A DNA stretch of 64,000 nt, from NCBI RefSeq assembly GCF_011764485.1, contig NZ_AP022848.1, positions 248,001-312,000 of the forward strand, in the 5' to 3' direction. A model generated the notes under the pieces. It did no database searches. It saw only the letters and a list, made by a program, of their open reading frames with translations, and had not been told where the DNA came from. This document shows positions 46,427 through 55,973 of the stretch, piece after piece (position 1 is the stretch's first letter; every line of letters begins with the position of its first letter). The position numbers were made by a program, and so were the translations under genes. This stretch comes from Bosea sp. ANAM02. GTDB lineage: Bacteria; Pseudomonadota; Alphaproteobacteria; Rhizobiales; Beijerinckiaceae.

Positions 46427-48538
46427 ATGAAATCCATCCGCCTGAAAATCCTTGCCATGCTGGCCATCGTCGCCGGCGGCGCCATCCTCTCGGCGATCAT
46501 CAGCATCTACGGCCTGTACAAGGCCGACGATCTGAACACGCGTTCGCAGGTGCAGGGCAATGTCGCCTTGCTGACCCAGCGCATCAACGGGGTGGTCACG
46601 GCCGTGGTGATGGATTCGCGCGGCATCTACATGGCAAAATCCAGCAAGGAAGCAGCGCCTTTCGTCAAAGGCGTCGAGGATCGTTTCCCGACCTTGCGCA
46701 AATTCTCCGCGGACCTTCAGAAGATCGCTCCGGCGGAGGAGCGCGATACGGTCGGGAAGATTGCTCGAGCGGTCGAGGATTTCATCACTTTCCGGGCCGA
46801 AACCGCGCGACTCGGGCGCGAGGTCTCGCCTGCCGCCGCCAACGAACAGGGCAATAACGAAGCCAACCGCGCGAACCGCAAGGCGCTCAATGACCTGCTG
46901 ATCGGCTTCAGCCAGCGCATCGAGAAGGCCGGCATCGTGGTTGGCGACGAGGCCACGGCCTTCACCCAGCAGATCCAGTGGCTGTTGCCGATCGTCCTGC
47001 TGACCACGCTGCTCGTCTCGGTGGGCGTCGCACTCGTCTTCGCGCAGCGCTCGATCACCCGCCCGATCCTCGATCTCAGCCAGGTCATGGAGAAACTCAC
47101 GACCGGCGACACCCGTATCGACGTGCCACATTCCGGGCGCGCGGACGAGATCGGCGCCATGGCGCGCGCGGTCTCCGTGCTGCGTGAGAGCACCGAGCAG
47201 GTTGCCCTGCTGCAGGAGCAGGAGCGGGCCGCCGCCGCCGCGCGCCTCGCGCGTGCACAGTCGATGGAAGCCGTGGTCTCGGATGTCGGCGAAGTCGTCG
47301 CCGCCGCTGCGGCCGGCGATTTCTCGGCGCGGCTCCAGATCGAGGATGCCGACGAGCAGATGCAGCGGCTGGTGGCCGGCATCAACGAGATCAACGCGGT
47401 CGTGGACGGCGCGACGACTGAGTTCGCGGAGGCTTTGTCGGCGATCGCGGGCGGCGACCTGACGAACCGTGTCGAGACGGCCTATCGCGGCCGCTTCGCC
47501 GATCTCAAGGGCGCGATCAACGAGACGGTGGACCGTCTGTCGGACACGGTGGCGACGATCCAGACGACGTCCGCGGATGTCGGGCTGGCGGCGCGCGAGA
47601 TCAACATGGGTGCCGACGACCTGTCGAAGCGCACCGAGGAGCAAGCCTCCTCGCTGGAGGAGACCGCCGCCACGACCGAGGAGCTCGCAGCCTCGGTCAA
47701 GGCCTCGGCCCAGGCCTCGAAGGATGCGGCAAGGATCGCCGACGAGGCGATGCAGGCCGCCCAGAACGGCGGCGCCATCGCCGGCCAGGCGGTCGACGCC
47801 ATGGCAAGGATCGAGACCGCCTCGCAGAAGATCTCCGACATCATCCGCGTGATCGACGACATCGCCTTCCAGACCAACCTGCTCGCGCTCAACGCCGCAG
47901 TCGAGGCGGCGCGCGCCGGCGAGGCCGGCAAGGGCTTCGCGGTGGTGGCGTCCGAAGTGCGGACCCTGGCGCAGCGCTCGGGCGAGGCGGCCAAGGACAT
48001 CTCGGGGCTGATCTCCTCGTCCAACGCCGAGGTCGGCGAGGGCGTGAAGCTGGTGCGCCAGGCCGGCGACCAGCTCGCGCGCATCCTCGAAGCCTCGCAG
48101 AAGGTGGCGGCCACCATCGCCGACATCTCGGCGGCCTCGGGCGAGCAGGCCAACGGCATCGACGAGATGAGCCAGGCCGTCGCCCATCTCGACGAGATGA
48201 CCCAGCAGAACGCGGCGCTCTCCGAGCAGAGCGCGGCCTCGGCCGGCTCGCTGTCCGGCCGGATCGAGCAGCTCAACGCGCTGGTCGCGGCGTTCAAGAC
48301 CGGCCGCGAGGCTTCCGGCCAGGGGACTTACGCCCAGCCGGCCGCGATGGCGCGGGCGAAGGCGCCGGTCCGGGCCGCGCGGCCCGCTCCCGTCGCCGCC
48401 GAGACCTCCGGCGAGCCGGAGCGGCTGCGCCAGCTCGCCGAGGCGGCCTTCGTCCAGTCCCGCTCCACCCCCGCCCCGCGCAAGGTCGCCAATGGCGGCA
48501 ACGGACGCGCCAGCGATTCGGGATGGGAGGAGTTCTGA
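46427..48538 (+). CDS. Methyl-accepting chemotaxis protein
   Basis: This inner-membrane chemoreceptor has 703 residues. The first membrane helix is near residues 7-29. A periplasmic or sensory helical region runs to about 180, and the second helix lies near 184-207. HAMP-like segments follow, including a second and possibly third copy ([30 protein letters not shown]). The signalling domain carries the conserved hairpin tip [20 protein letters not shown]. The C-terminus ends GWEEF, like the NWETF-type tether for the methylation enzymes CheR and CheB. The start at 46427 is preferred over a GTG at 46400. No che gene is adjacent, so the ligand and target are unknown. Confidence 0.93.
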   Translation: MKSIRLKILAMLAIVAGGAILSAIISIYGLYKADDLNTRSQVQGNVALLTQRINGVVTAVVMDSRGIYMAKSSKEAAPFVKGVEDRFPTLRKFSADLQKIAPAEERDTVGKIARAVEDFITFRAETARLGREVSPAAANEQGNNEANRANRKALNDLLIGFSQRIEKAGIVVGDEATAFTQQIQWLLPIVLLTTLLVSVGVALVFAQRSITRPILDLSQVMEKLTTGDTRIDVPHSGRADEIGAMARAVSVLRESTEQVALLQEQERAAAAARLARAQSMEAVVSDVGEVVAAAAAGDFSARLQIEDADEQMQRLVAGINEINAVVDGATTEFAEALSAIAGGDLTNRVETAYRGRFADLKGAINETVDRLSDTVATIQTTSADVGLAAREINMGADDLSKRTEEQASSLEETAATTEELAASVKASAQASKDAARIADEAMQAAQNGGAIAGQAVDAMARIETASQKISDIIRVIDDIAFQTNLLALNAAVEAARAGEAGKGFAVVASEVRTLAQRSGEAAKDISGLISSSNAEVGEGVKLVRQAGDQLARILEASQKVAATIADISAASGEQANGIDEMSQAVAHLDEMTQQNAALSEQSAASAGSLSGRIEQLNALVAAFKTGREASGQGTYAQPAAMARAKAPVRAARPAPVAAETSGEPERLRQLAEAAFVQSRSTPAPRKVANGGNGRASDSGWEEF

Positions 48539-49023
48539 GGCGACACGGCCTCCGGACTACTCGAACACGGCACGCGCGGCGCCCCGAAAGGGCGCCGTTC
48601 GGTTTCAGGCGACAGCCAATGCCCTTCGGCTCCGCGTCGAAACAGAACGGTCATCCCGGGCGACCAAAGGGAGACCCGGGATCCATTCCGGAACCTTTTC
48701 CGGGCAGGCTCCGGAATGGATCCCGGATCTCCGCTGCGCTCCGTCCGGGATGACGCCGCGGTTGGTAAACTGCGGCAGGGCCTGCAGGGCCAGCGACACA
48801 AATTTTTTCGCGCCGCATCTTGTCGAAACGCCTGATCGGCCTATCTCCGTGACAGGCGCCGGAGCTTTGCTCCATCACGACGCCGCTCTCGCACATTCAA
48901 TCCGTGACGTTCCTCGGCCGGCTCGCTGGAGCCGATCGATGCCGCACCGCTTGCTGACAGGTCCCGACGGGGATGTCTGCGACAAGCGGTTTCAGCCGTC
49001 ACCACCACAGGGAGACGAAAACC
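48539..49023. other. 485-base non-coding gap
   Basis: Apart from the 105-base repeat at 48650-48754, the gap has no convincing coding frame or RNA gene. The right part, about 48960-49010, holds the ribosome-binding site and likely promoter of the small gene at 49024. Confidence 0.4.
48650..48754. repeat. Palindromic intergenic element with long perfect arms
   Basis: GGGATCCATTCCGGA (48678-48692) and TCCGGAATGGATCCC (48710-48724) are perfect 15-bp inverted arms around 17 bases. The outer arms GTCATCCCGGG and CCCGGGATGAC-like (left 48650-48660, right about 48745-48754) are inverted too. The element lies between the chemoreceptor and the Atu4866-like gene. Its ends place it with the GTCAT/ATGAC set. 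Confidence 0.75.
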
Positions 49024-49374
49024 ATGCAGATCAGCCAGGTTCTTCAGGCTCTCGGCCAGTTCGCCTCCGGCCTCGCGCCGGCCAGCCGTTCCGTCCGCCC
49101 GCTCGAGATCGATTTCGACACCGCCGACACGCCCGGCCCCTTCGAACAGGCCGCGATCGGCCAGTGGAAGACAGAGGACGGGTCGATCCTGATCGACCTC
49201 CGGCCCGATGGCCAGTTCCACAAGGCCAAGCCCGCCGCCGGCGCCCAGCATGTCGGGCGCTATGCGGTCGATCGCTCGAAGCTCTATTTCGAGGGCGAAA
49301 CCGGCTGGGTGGCGCTCGGGAAGCTGAAGCGCGGCACGCTCAGCATCGGCGAGAAGCGCTTCCGCAAGGCATAA
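49024..49374 (+). CDS. Small Atu4866-like domain protein
   Basis: The 116-residue protein has an N-terminal hydrophilic stretch. A beta-rich domain (about 46-116) follows: AIGQWKTEDGSILIDLRPDGQFHKA, then GRYAVDRSKLYFEGETGWVALG. The pattern resembles the Atu4866 domain of Agrobacterium, which has a streptavidin-like fold and no established role. There is no signal peptide. The start at 49024 has GGGAGA seven bases upstream; a longer frame from 48973 is improbable. It is followed by a strong intrinsic terminator, so it is a single-gene transcript. Confidence 0.6.
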   Translation: MQISQVLQALGQFASGLAPASRSVRPLEIDFDTADTPGPFEQAAIGQWKTEDGSILIDLRPDGQFHKAKPAAGAQHVGRYAVDRSKLYFEGETGWVALGKLKRGTLSIGEKRFRKA

Positions 49375-49398
49375 GCGCAATCGCGAACCACTCAGCAA

Positions 49399-49433
49399 AG
49401 AAGGGCCGCGCCTCCAGGAGGCGCGGCCCTTCT
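49399..49433. terminator. Intrinsic terminator (both strands)
   Basis: AGAAGGGCCGCGCCTCC and GGAGGCGCGGCCCTTCT are perfect arms of 17 bp around a single A. The gap lies between convergent genes, so the hairpin can terminate both. The T-tract on the plus strand is short (TTCTCT). Confidence 0.8.
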
Positions 49434-49449
49434 CTCATAGGTGCGACGC

Positions 49450-50073
49450 TCAATAGCCGACCGTGAAGCGCCGTCGGCTATGGGCGGGCTGCTCAAGCTC
49501 GTCGACAAGGGCGATCGCGTAGTCCTCGGCCGAGATCGCACTGTCGCCCTTGCCGTCGACCAGAAGCTGGTCCGCGCCGAGGCGGAACTTGCCGGTGCGC
49601 TCTCCCGGCTGGATCAGAGCCGAAGGCGACAGGAAGGTCCAGTCGAGACCCTGTTCCTGCTTCAGCAGGTCGAGGAAGGCGCCGCCCTTGCGGGCTTCAT
49701 CGAGATAGATGGCCGGGAATTCCGGGGTGTCGAACAGCTTCACGCCCGGCGCGACCTCGAGGCTGCCGGCGCCGCCGACGACGAGATAGCGCTCCACGCC
49801 GGATTGCTTCACGGCCGCGAGCAGGATCTGCGGATCGCTGGCGGTGAAATGCACGGCGCTGATCACGGCGTCATGGCCGGCGACGAGCCTGGCGAGCCCG
49901 TCCTTGTCGAAGACGTCGCCCTTGACGGCGGTGACGCCGGGCGCGCTTGCGATCTTCTCGGGATTGCGCGCGATGGCGGTGACGGCATGGCCACGGGCGG
50001 AGAACTCGGCCAGCAGGCGCGAACCGATGAATCCGCTGGCGCCGATCAATGCGACCTTCTTGGCGACTTTCAT
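49450..50073 (-). CDS. NAD(P)H-binding oxidoreductase (NmrA/SDR-like)
   Basis: The 207-residue protein has a Rossmann fold with the motif GASGFIGSRLL. It continues with VTAIARNPEKI, VKGDVFDKDGLARLVAGHDAVIS and GGAGSLEVAPG. This is the NAD(P)-binding epimerase/NmrA-like group, often linked to quinone or redox handling. The start at 50073 has AAAGGAA upstream. It is divergent from an HxlR regulator; such pairs are usually regulator plus regulated oxidoreductase. Confidence 0.85.
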   Translation of the reverse strand: MKVAKKVALIGASGFIGSRLLAEFSARGHAVTAIARNPEKIASAPGVTAVKGDVFDKDGLARLVAGHDAVISAVHFTASDPQILLAAVKQSGVERYLVVGGAGSLEVAPGVKLFDTPEFPAIYLDEARKGGAFLDLLKQEQGLDWTFLSPSALIQPGERTGKFRLGADQLLVDGKGDSAISAEDYAIALVDELEQPAHSRRRFTVGY

Positions 50074-50079
50074 GACAAA

Positions 50080-50126
50080 GGTTCCTTTGTTTGGTATCTG
50101 TCGGATACCTGCACTCCAATGGAACC
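50080..50126. promoter_or_regulatory. Divergent operator region with nested inverted repeats
   Basis: GGTTCC (50080-50085) and GGAACC (50121-50126) enclose GGTATC (50093-50098) and GATACC (50104-50109). The inner pair reads GGTATC-TGTCG-GATACC. The region lies between the oxidoreductase start and the HxlR start. It is a good candidate binding site for the HxlR dimer, controlling both genes. Confidence 0.55.
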
Positions 50127-50197
50127 TATCTGATCCTGCCGCGCGGCCCCGTAAAGAAGGCACTTTCACGCGACATGGTCACCTCCGGGAAACCGCC

Positions 50198-50575
50198 ATG
50201 CTGAAACGCCCCGACCCTTTCCAGGCGCTGTGCCCGACGCGACGGGTGCTCGATCGCATCGGCGACACCTGGGCCGTTCTGATCCTGATCGCGCTCGACG
50301 ACGGCACGCTGCGCTTCAACGAGCTGAGACGCCGGATCGAGAACATCTCGCAGAAGATGCTGTCGCAGACGCTGAAGAGCCTGGAGCGCGACGGGCTGGT
50401 GCGGCGCGAGGTCTTTCCCACGGTGCCCGTCACCGTCGAGTATTCGCTGACCGGGCTCGGACGGACGCTGGCGCAGACGGTGAGCCAGCTCACGCTCTGG
50501 GCCGAGGCGCATATCGGCGAGGTCGAGGCGGCGCAGCAGCGCTACGATCGCGGCGAGGCCTCCGCCCGGCCCTGA
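50198..50575 (+). CDS. HxlR-family transcriptional regulator
   Basis: This DNA-binding protein of 125 residues has a winged helix of the HxlR/DUF24 type. It starts [19 protein letters not shown] and continues with [32 protein letters not shown] and VEYSLTGLG. Cys12 sits at the N-terminal position used for redox or electrophile sensing in YodB- and HypR-like members. Whether it senses here is inference. The start at 50198 is family-like. The gene is divergent from the oxidoreductase, its probable target. Confidence 0.88.
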   Translation: MLKRPDPFQALCPTRRVLDRIGDTWAVLILIALDDGTLRFNELRRRIENISQKMLSQTLKSLERDGLVRREVFPTVPVTVEYSLTGLGRTLAQTVSQLTLWAEAHIGEVEAAQQRYDRGEASARP

Positions 50576-50742
50576 CTCAGGAACGCTGGCGTTTCCCCCG
50601 ATTTCGTGTATATGCCCGGGCAACCGGCTCAACCAGCCGGCGGCGCGACCCCTCCCTGATGAGGCGGCTCGCGGGCTTCGGACCTTGCTGGACGACATCC
50701 CGGCCTGGCCCGCCAGATCAACCCGAACACGAGGATCTCCCG

Positions 50743-51012
50743 ATGTCGATCACTGCCGAGCGCAAGACCGCGCTGCTCCAGGAATACGCCACCAAGCCGA
50801 ACGACACCGGCTCGCCGGAAGTTCAGGTCGCGATCCTGACCGAGCGCATCACCAATCTGACCGGCCATTTCAAGTCGCATGCGAAGGACAACCATTCGCG
50901 CCGCGGCCTGCTCAAGCTGGTTTCCCAGCGCCGTTCCCTGCTCGACTACCTCAAGGGCAAGGACCAGGCTCGCTACAAGACGCTGATCGAACGGCTCGGC
51001 ATCCGCCGCTGA
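50743..51012 (+). CDS. rpsO: 30S ribosomal protein S15
   Basis: S15 binds 16S rRNA early in 30S assembly. The 89-residue protein has the usual length and sequence: [47 protein letters not shown] and [30 protein letters not shown] precedes the start. Its leader has a short hairpin, CCGGCT/AGCCGG (about 50624-50640), which might take part in S15 autoregulation. It is followed by a terminator and then pnp, the standard order. Confidence 0.96.
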   Translation: MSITAERKTALLQEYATKPNDTGSPEVQVAILTERITNLTGHFKSHAKDNHSRRGLLKLVSQRRSLLDYLKGKDQARYKTLIERLGIRR

Positions 51013-51029
51013 TCGAAAGCCGACGGTTT

Positions 51030-51064
51030 CCGCCCGGTGCGACCTGCTCCGGGCGGCTCTTTTT
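51030..51064 (+). terminator. Intrinsic terminator after rpsO
   Basis: CCGCCCGG (51030-51037) and CCGGGCGG (51049-51056) pair over an 11-base loop and are followed by CTCTTTTT. In E. coli the same position has a leaky terminator, so some read-through into pnp is likely. Confidence 0.8.
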
Positions 51065-51271
51065 CAGGTGAAGCCGCCATGGGGCGAGCCACCTGACTCT
51101 CGCGGCAGCCGCATGGGGCGGCCTCCCGCGTGACCCGCCGGGCGCCCAAGACGTCCATGGCAGGATCGCCGAGCGCTCGGGCGCATTCCCTTCCCAACCC
51201 GAGCGTTCGGCCGTCTTGCCCATGGGCCTGAAGGCACCGGACGGGTCGAACCCGACCGAAAGACGAAACAC

Positions 51272-53446
51272 ATGTTCGACATCCAAACCGAAGAACTGAT
51301 CTGGGGCGGCCGCAAGCTCGTCCTCGAGACCGGCAAGGTCGCCCGCCAGGCCGACGGCGCCGTCATGGCCACCTATGGCGAGACCGTCGTGCTCGCGACC
51401 GTCGTCTCCGCGAAGGAGCCGAAGCCGGGCTTCGACTTCTTCCCGCTGACCGTGAACTACCAGGAAAAGACCTTCGCGGCCGGCCGCATCCCCGGCGGCT
51501 ATTTCAAGCGCGAGGGCCGTCCGAGCGAGAAGGAGACGCTGGTCTCCCGCCTGATCGACCGCCCGATCCGCCCGCTCTTCGTCGAAGGCTACAAGAACGA
51601 CACCCAGGTCGTCGTCACCGTTCTCCAGCATGACCTCGAGAACGATCCCGACATCCTGGCGATGGTCGCGACCTCGGCTGCTCTGACCCTCTCCGGCGTG
51701 CCCTTCATGGGCCCGATCGGCGGCGCCCGCGTCGGCTATATCGACGGCGCCTACAAGCTGAACCCGACGATCGAGGAAGCCAAGGAATCGGCTCTCGACC
51801 TCGTCGTCGCCGGCACCCAGGACGCCGTGATGATGGTCGAGTCGGAGGCCAAGGAGCTCTCCGAGGAGATCATGCTCGGCGCCGTGATGTTCGGCCACAA
51901 GCATTTCCAGCCGGTGATCGAAGCCATCATCCGCCTGGCCGAGAAGGCCGCCAAGGAGCCGCGCGAGTTCAACCCGCCGGATGACTCCGCCGTTCTCGCC
52001 GCGATCATGAAGGTGGGCGAGGCGGAACTTCGCTCCGCCTACAAGATCACCGCCAAGGCCGAGCGCTACAAGGCCGTCGACGCCGTCAAGGCCAAGGTCG
52101 TCGCCGCGCTCGTCTCCGAGACGCCGGACGGCGTCGCCACCTTCCCGAAGGACAAGGTCGGCGCGCAGTTCAAGGAAGCCCAGGCCAAGATCGTGCGCTG
52201 GAACATCCTCGACGACGGCATCCGCATCGACGGCCGCGACGGCAAGACCGTCCGCCCGATCGTCGCGGAAGCGGGCGTCCTGCCGCGCACCCACGGCTCG
52301 GCCCTGTTCACCCGCGGCGAGACCCAGGCGTTGGTCGTGACCACGCTCGGCACCGGCGACGACGAGCAGTTCATCGACTCGCTGGAAGGCACCTACAAGG
52401 AAACCTTCCTGCTGCACTACAACTTCCCGCCCTATTCCGTCGGCGAGACCGGCCGCATGGGTTCGCCCGGCCGCCGCGAGATCGGCCATGGCAAGCTCGC
52501 CTGGCGCGCCATCCACCCGATGCTGCCGGCCAAGGGCGAGTTCCCCTACACGCTGCGCGTCGTCTCGGAGATCACCGAGTCGAACGGCTCCTCCTCGATG
52601 GCCACCGTCTGCGGCACCTCGCTGGCGCTGATGGATGCGGGCGTTCCGCTGAAGTCGCCGGTCGCGGGCATCGCGATGGGCCTCATCCTGGAAGGTGAGC
52701 GCTTCGCCGTGCTGTCCGACATCCTCGGCGACGAGGACCATCTCGGCGACATGGACTTCAAGGTGGCCGGCACGGGCGAGGGCATCACCTCGCTGCAGAT
52801 GGACATCAAGATCGCCGGCATCACCGAGGAGATCATGAAGGTCGCGCTCGAGCAGGCCAAGGGCGGCCGCGAGCACATCCTCGGCGAGATGGCCAAGGCC
52901 CTCTCGGCGTCGCGCAGCCAGCTCGGCGAGTTCGCGCCGCGCATTGAGACGATGAAGATCCCGGTCGACAAGATCCGCGAAGTCATCGGCTCCGGCGGCA
53001 AGGTCATCCGCGAGATCGTCGAGAAGACCGGCGCCAAGGTGAACATCGAAGACGACGGCACCATCAAGATCGCCTCGGCCGACGGCAAGTCGATCGAAGC
53101 CGCGATCAAGTGGATCAAGTCGATCGTCTCCGAGCCGGAAGCCGGCGTGATCTATGACGGCACCATCGTCAAGATCATGGAATTCGGCGCCTTCGTGAAC
53201 TTCTTCGGCGCCAAGGACGGCCTCGTCCACATCTCCGAGCTCGCTCCCAAGCGTGTCCAGAAGGTGCAGGACGTCGTCAAGGAAGGCGACAAGGTCAAGG
53301 TCAAGTTCCTCGGCATGGACGAGCGCGGCAAGATCCGCCTCTCGATGAAGGTCGTCGATCAGGCCACCGGCGAGGACATCACCGAGAAGCTCAAGGCCGA
53401 GCGCGAGGCCGAGAAGGCCCGCGAGAAGCAGGGCGCGGCCGAGTAA
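51272..53446 (+). CDS. pnp: Polynucleotide phosphorylase
   Basis: PNPase is a 3'-5' exoribonuclease of RNA turnover, a core of the degradosome. The 724-residue protein has two RNase PH-like cores, with [21 protein letters not shown] in the first. A helical linker separates them. A KH domain at about 565 ([15 protein letters not shown]) and an S1 domain at about 620-695 ([16 protein letters not shown]) follow. The C-terminus is rich in E, K and A. The leader (51065-51271) has several inverted repeats, for example CAGGTG/CACCTG near 51066-51092. They may be the RNase III and PNPase autoregulation site. Confidence 0.96.
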   Translation: MFDIQTEELIWGGRKLVLETGKVARQADGAVMATYGETVVLATVVSAKEPKPGFDFFPLTVNYQEKTFAAGRIPGGYFKREGRPSEKETLVSRLIDRPIRPLFVEGYKNDTQVVVTVLQHDLENDPDILAMVATSAALTLSGVPFMGPIGGARVGYIDGAYKLNPTIEEAKESALDLVVAGTQDAVMMVESEAKELSEEIMLGAVMFGHKHFQPVIEAIIRLAEKAAKEPREFNPPDDSAVLAAIMKVGEAELRSAYKITAKAERYKAVDAVKAKVVAALVSETPDGVATFPKDKVGAQFKEAQAKIVRWNILDDGIRIDGRDGKTVRPIVAEAGVLPRTHGSALFTRGETQALVVTTLGTGDDEQFIDSLEGTYKETFLLHYNFPPYSVGETGRMGSPGRREIGHGKLAWRAIHPMLPAKGEFPYTLRVVSEITESNGSSSMATVCGTSLALMDAGVPLKSPVAGIAMGLILEGERFAVLSDILGDEDHLGDMDFKVAGTGEGITSLQMDIKIAGITEEIMKVALEQAKGGREHILGEMAKALSASRSQLGEFAPRIETMKIPVDKIREVIGSGGKVIREIVEKTGAKVNIEDDGTIKIASADGKSIEAAIKWIKSIVSEPEAGVIYDGTIVKIMEFGAFVNFFGAKDGLVHISELAPKRVQKVQDVVKEGDKVKVKFLGMDERGKIRLSMKVVDQATGEDITEKLKAEREAEKAREKQGAAE

Positions 53447-53476
53447 TCTCGGCACGCCAGCTTTGCGTGAAACAGG

Positions 53477-53514
53477 ACGCCCCGCATCCAACGATGCGGG
53501 GCGTTTTGCTTTTT
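53477..53514 (+). terminator. Intrinsic terminator of pnp
   Basis: ACGCCCCGCATC (53477-53488) and GATGCGGGGCGT (53493-53504) form a perfect 12-bp stem with a four-base loop. The tail TTTTGCTTTTT follows. It lies 30 bases after the pnp stop. Confidence 0.88.
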
Positions 53515-53660
53515 CGCTGCGCCCATAATGAAGGCGGGAAGAGCCAATGATTGCCGAAGATTCCCGGGCTGCCGCTTCACGCTGTCCGAAAATGGCAGCC
53601 GGCTCCTGATGACGTGCTGTTTGGAATAGTCTAGACATATGCCGATCCATGGAGACCGGC

Positions 53661-54296
53661 ATGTCCGACCACCGCATCGCCTCGCTCGACGACCTCGCCC
53701 GCGCCTATCCCAACCCGATGGCGCCGGCATCGCTGTTCAAGGAGATCGACCATGTCGACGCGAACTATGCCGCGCTGATCGCCGCCTCGCCGTTTTTCGT
53801 GCTCGCGACGGTCGGGCCGGAGGGGCTGGATTGTTCGCCGCGCGGGGATTTGCCGGGCTTCGTCACGGTCCGGGACGCGAAAACGCTGCTGATTCCCGAC
53901 CGAAAAGGCAATAACCGACTGGATTCATTGAAGAATATCCTGTTCGACGATCGAATCGGAATGCTCTTCCTGATCCCCGGCTGCGGCGAGACGCTGCGCG
54001 TGAACGGACGCGCGGAGGTTTCCTGCGACCCTGCGTTGTGTTCGCAGTTCGAGATGGCCGGGAAGCTGCCGGCGAGCGTCATGATCGTCCATGTCGAGGC
54101 CGTCTACTTCCAGTGCTCGCGCGCGGTGGTGCGGGCTGAGCTCTGGAACCCGGAGCGGCAGGTCGACCGGCGCGACCTGCCCTCGCCCGGCACCATCCTG
54201 CGCGACATCACGGCGCGCAATGCGGAGGTCGAGACCTTCGACGGCAAGACCTATGACGAGGCGCTGCCGGGCCGGGTCAAGGCGACGCTGTATTGA
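53661..54296 (+). CDS. PPOX-type flavoprotein (MSMEG_1061-like pyridoxamine 5'-phosphate oxidase family)
   Basis: The 211-residue protein has the split-barrel FMN-binding fold. The diagnostic parts are FFVLATVGPEGLDCSPRGD, ILFDDRIGMLFLIPGCGETLRVNGRA and VHVEAVYFQCSRAV. This matches the FMN-dependent PPOX group that is not involved in vitamin B6 synthesis. Substrates are unknown and redox activity is assumed. The start at 53661 is favoured by GGAGAC seven bases upstream; an ATG at 53649 would add four residues. It is followed by a repeat element. Confidence 0.85.
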   Translation: MSDHRIASLDDLARAYPNPMAPASLFKEIDHVDANYAALIAASPFFVLATVGPEGLDCSPRGDLPGFVTVRDAKTLLIPDRKGNNRLDSLKNILFDDRIGMLFLIPGCGETLRVNGRAEVSCDPALCSQFEMAGKLPASVMIVHVEAVYFQCSRAVVRAELWNPERQVDRRDLPSPGTILRDITARNAEVETFDGKTYDEALPGRVKATLY

Positions 54297-54302
54297 AGAG
54301 CG

Positions 54303-54461
54303 TGGGGAACCCCTCTCCTGTAAGGAGAGGGGCAGGGGTGAGGTGTAGTCCGTCGGACCCGGGGAGCACCCCTCACCGCTGTGCAGCGACCACCTCACGG
54401 CAATCACGGTGAGCGGCCTACCCCTCACCCTACCCTCTCCCTACGGGAGAGGGTTCCCCGC
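54303..54461. repeat. 159-base inverted-repeat element
   Basis: The left end GGGGAACCCCTCTCC and the right end GGGAGAGGGTTCCCC are inverted with small gaps. CCTCTCC...GGAGAGG hairpins lie close to both ends, and inner GGGGTGAGG/CCTCACC arms recur (left at 54335-54343; copies at about 54368-54376, 54391-54396 and 54421-54429). It sits between the PPOX gene and the convergent kinase gene. It is a third repeat family, unlike those with GTCAT ends. Confidence 0.65.
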
Positions 54462-54501
54462 GTTTGACTCGGCAATCACCGGAGCGACGGAGACGGCGCT
54501 T

Positions 54502-55500
54502 TCAGAGCAGCCCTTCGTTCCCCGCCAGCGTCTTCAGGCCGACATCCGGGCGGGCGCCGACATGCGAGATGATCTCGGCCGCTGCCAGCGCGCCGAGGCG
54601 CAGGCAGTCGCGGGTCTCGCGGTTCGAGGTCAGGCCGTAGAGGAAGCCCGCGGCGAAGAGATCGCCGGCGCCGGTCGCATCGACGACGCGCTCCACGGGG
54701 AAGACCGGCTCCTCGACAATGCCGTCCGGCGTCACCGCCAGCGCGCCCTTCTCGGAGCGGGTGACGACGGCCAGGATGTTCTCCGAGCGCAGCCAGGACA
54801 GGGCCGTGTCGAAATCCGAGGTCTCGTAGAGGCTCTTGAGCTCGTGCTCGTTGGCGAAGACGAGATCGACCATGCGGTTGCGAATCAGGCCGATGAACTC
54901 GTCGCGATAGCGGTCGACGCAGAAGGAATCCGACAGGGTGATGGCGACGCGGCCGCCGGCCTTGTGGGCGATCTCGGAGGCCTTGCGGAAGGCTTCCTTG
55001 GCCGCCGGCGGGTCCCAGAGATAGCCTTCGAGATAGACGATGTCGGCAGCCTCGACGGCCTTGGCGTCGACATCGGCCACCGACAGGCCCTGGCAGGCGC
55101 CGAGATAGGTGTTCATCGTGCGCTCGCCATCGGGCGTGACGATGATGAAGGAGCGCGCCGTCGCCGGGCCTTCGGTCGCATCGGCCGTGCCGAAGGCGAC
55201 GCCGAGCGAGGTCAGGTCATGGCGATAGAGCTTGCCGAGCTCGTCGCCGCGGACCTTGCCGATGAAGGCGCCCTTGCCGCCGAAGGAGGCGAGGCCGGCG
55301 ATGGTGTTGGCGGCCGAGCCGCCGGAGATGATCCGGGCCGGCCCCATGGCGGCATAGAGCTGCTCGGCGCGGGCCTCGTCGATCAGCATCATCGCGCCCT
55401 TGGTCAGCTTCTGGGCGATGAGGAAATCCTCCTCGGCCGAGGCCAGCACGTCGACGATGGCATTACCGAGTGCGAGGACGTCCGTGCGGGTCTGGGTCAT
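54502..55500 (-). CDS. PfkB-family adenosine kinase-like sugar/nucleoside kinase
   Basis: The 332-residue protein has the ribokinase fold. The N-terminal ALGNAIVDVLASA segment, SGGSAANTIAGLASFGGKGAFIGK and the C-terminal anion-hole motif DATGAGDLFAAGFLYG, with its catalytic aspartate, are intact. A small lid region is present. The whole pattern fits the alphaproteobacterial adenosine kinase group, which salvages adenosine to AMP. Substrate preference for a sugar is not excluded. The start at 55500 gives MTQTRTDVLALGNAI; a longer frame to 55569 is not supported. Confidence 0.87.
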   Translation of the reverse strand: MTQTRTDVLALGNAIVDVLASAEEDFLIAQKLTKGAMMLIDEARAEQLYAAMGPARIISGGSAANTIAGLASFGGKGAFIGKVRGDELGKLYRHDLTSLGVAFGTADATEGPATARSFIIVTPDGERTMNTYLGACQGLSVADVDAKAVEAADIVYLEGYLWDPPAAKEAFRKASEIAHKAGGRVAITLSDSFCVDRYRDEFIGLIRNRMVDLVFANEHELKSLYETSDFDTALSWLRSENILAVVTRSEKGALAVTPDGIVEEPVFPVERVVDATGAGDLFAAGFLYGLTSNRETRDCLRLGALAAAEIISHVGARPDVGLKTLAGNEGLL

Positions 55501-55598
55501 GGCTCTTGCTTGCTCTGTCGGGATGGCACGGCCCGTCGGCCGAAAAGGAAGGTGCTGGCCCTGTCGCATCCGTCCGGCGCGGGGTCAAGCCGGGCGAA

Positions 55599-55973
55599 TC
55601 AGGTGGGGTCGCGGCGGTTGGCGGCCTCGTCGAGGATGGCGGCGAGGCGGCGCAGGTCCTCGCCCTCCAGCAGGGCGATCTCGCGCGACAGCCGGTTGGC
55701 GAGCAGCGTCGCTTCGGGGTCGAGCCCGGCAGTGTCGATCGCCACGCGCGGATGAGAGAGATCGGCGAGCCTGACGAGCTCGTCGGCCTCGTCCCAGATC
55801 ACGCCGAGCAGGTGGATCGTACCCTGGATCAGGGTGAACGTCGGGCGGCCGCGCTTGCCGTGCTCCAGCGCCGAAAGATAGGCCGGCGAGACGCCGAGCC
55901 CCTCCGCCATCTGCGCGAGGCTCATGCCGCGCGCCTCCCGCAAGGCGCGGACGCGCTGGCCGAAGGGCGTCAC
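55599..55973 (-). CDS. XRE-family helix-turn-helix regulator
   Basis: The 124-residue protein has a HTH_XRE domain at its N-terminus (FGQRVRALREARGMSLAQMAEGLGVSPAYLSALEHGKRGRPT, residues 4-45). A helical C-terminus follows. The GTG start at 55973 overlaps the Smr gene stop by four bases (GTGA). It is the last gene of the tim44-mltA-smr-xre series. The targets are unknown; no inverted repeat is evident near it. Confidence 0.85.
   Translation of the reverse strand: MTPFGQRVRALREARGMSLAQMAEGLGVSPAYLSALEHGKRGRPTFTLIQGTIHLLGVIWDEADELVRLADLSHPRVAIDTAGLDPEATLLANRLSREIALLEGEDLRRLAAILDEAANRRDPT

Noticed and set aside
51236..51262. tRNA-like GGTCGAACCCGACC stretch
   Set aside because: There is no acceptor stem, D-arm or anticodon arm around it. 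It is a short palindrome in the pnp leader.
50951..53677. A 908-residue open frame on the minus strand across pnp
   Set aside because: It lies antisense to pnp; no family features are present.
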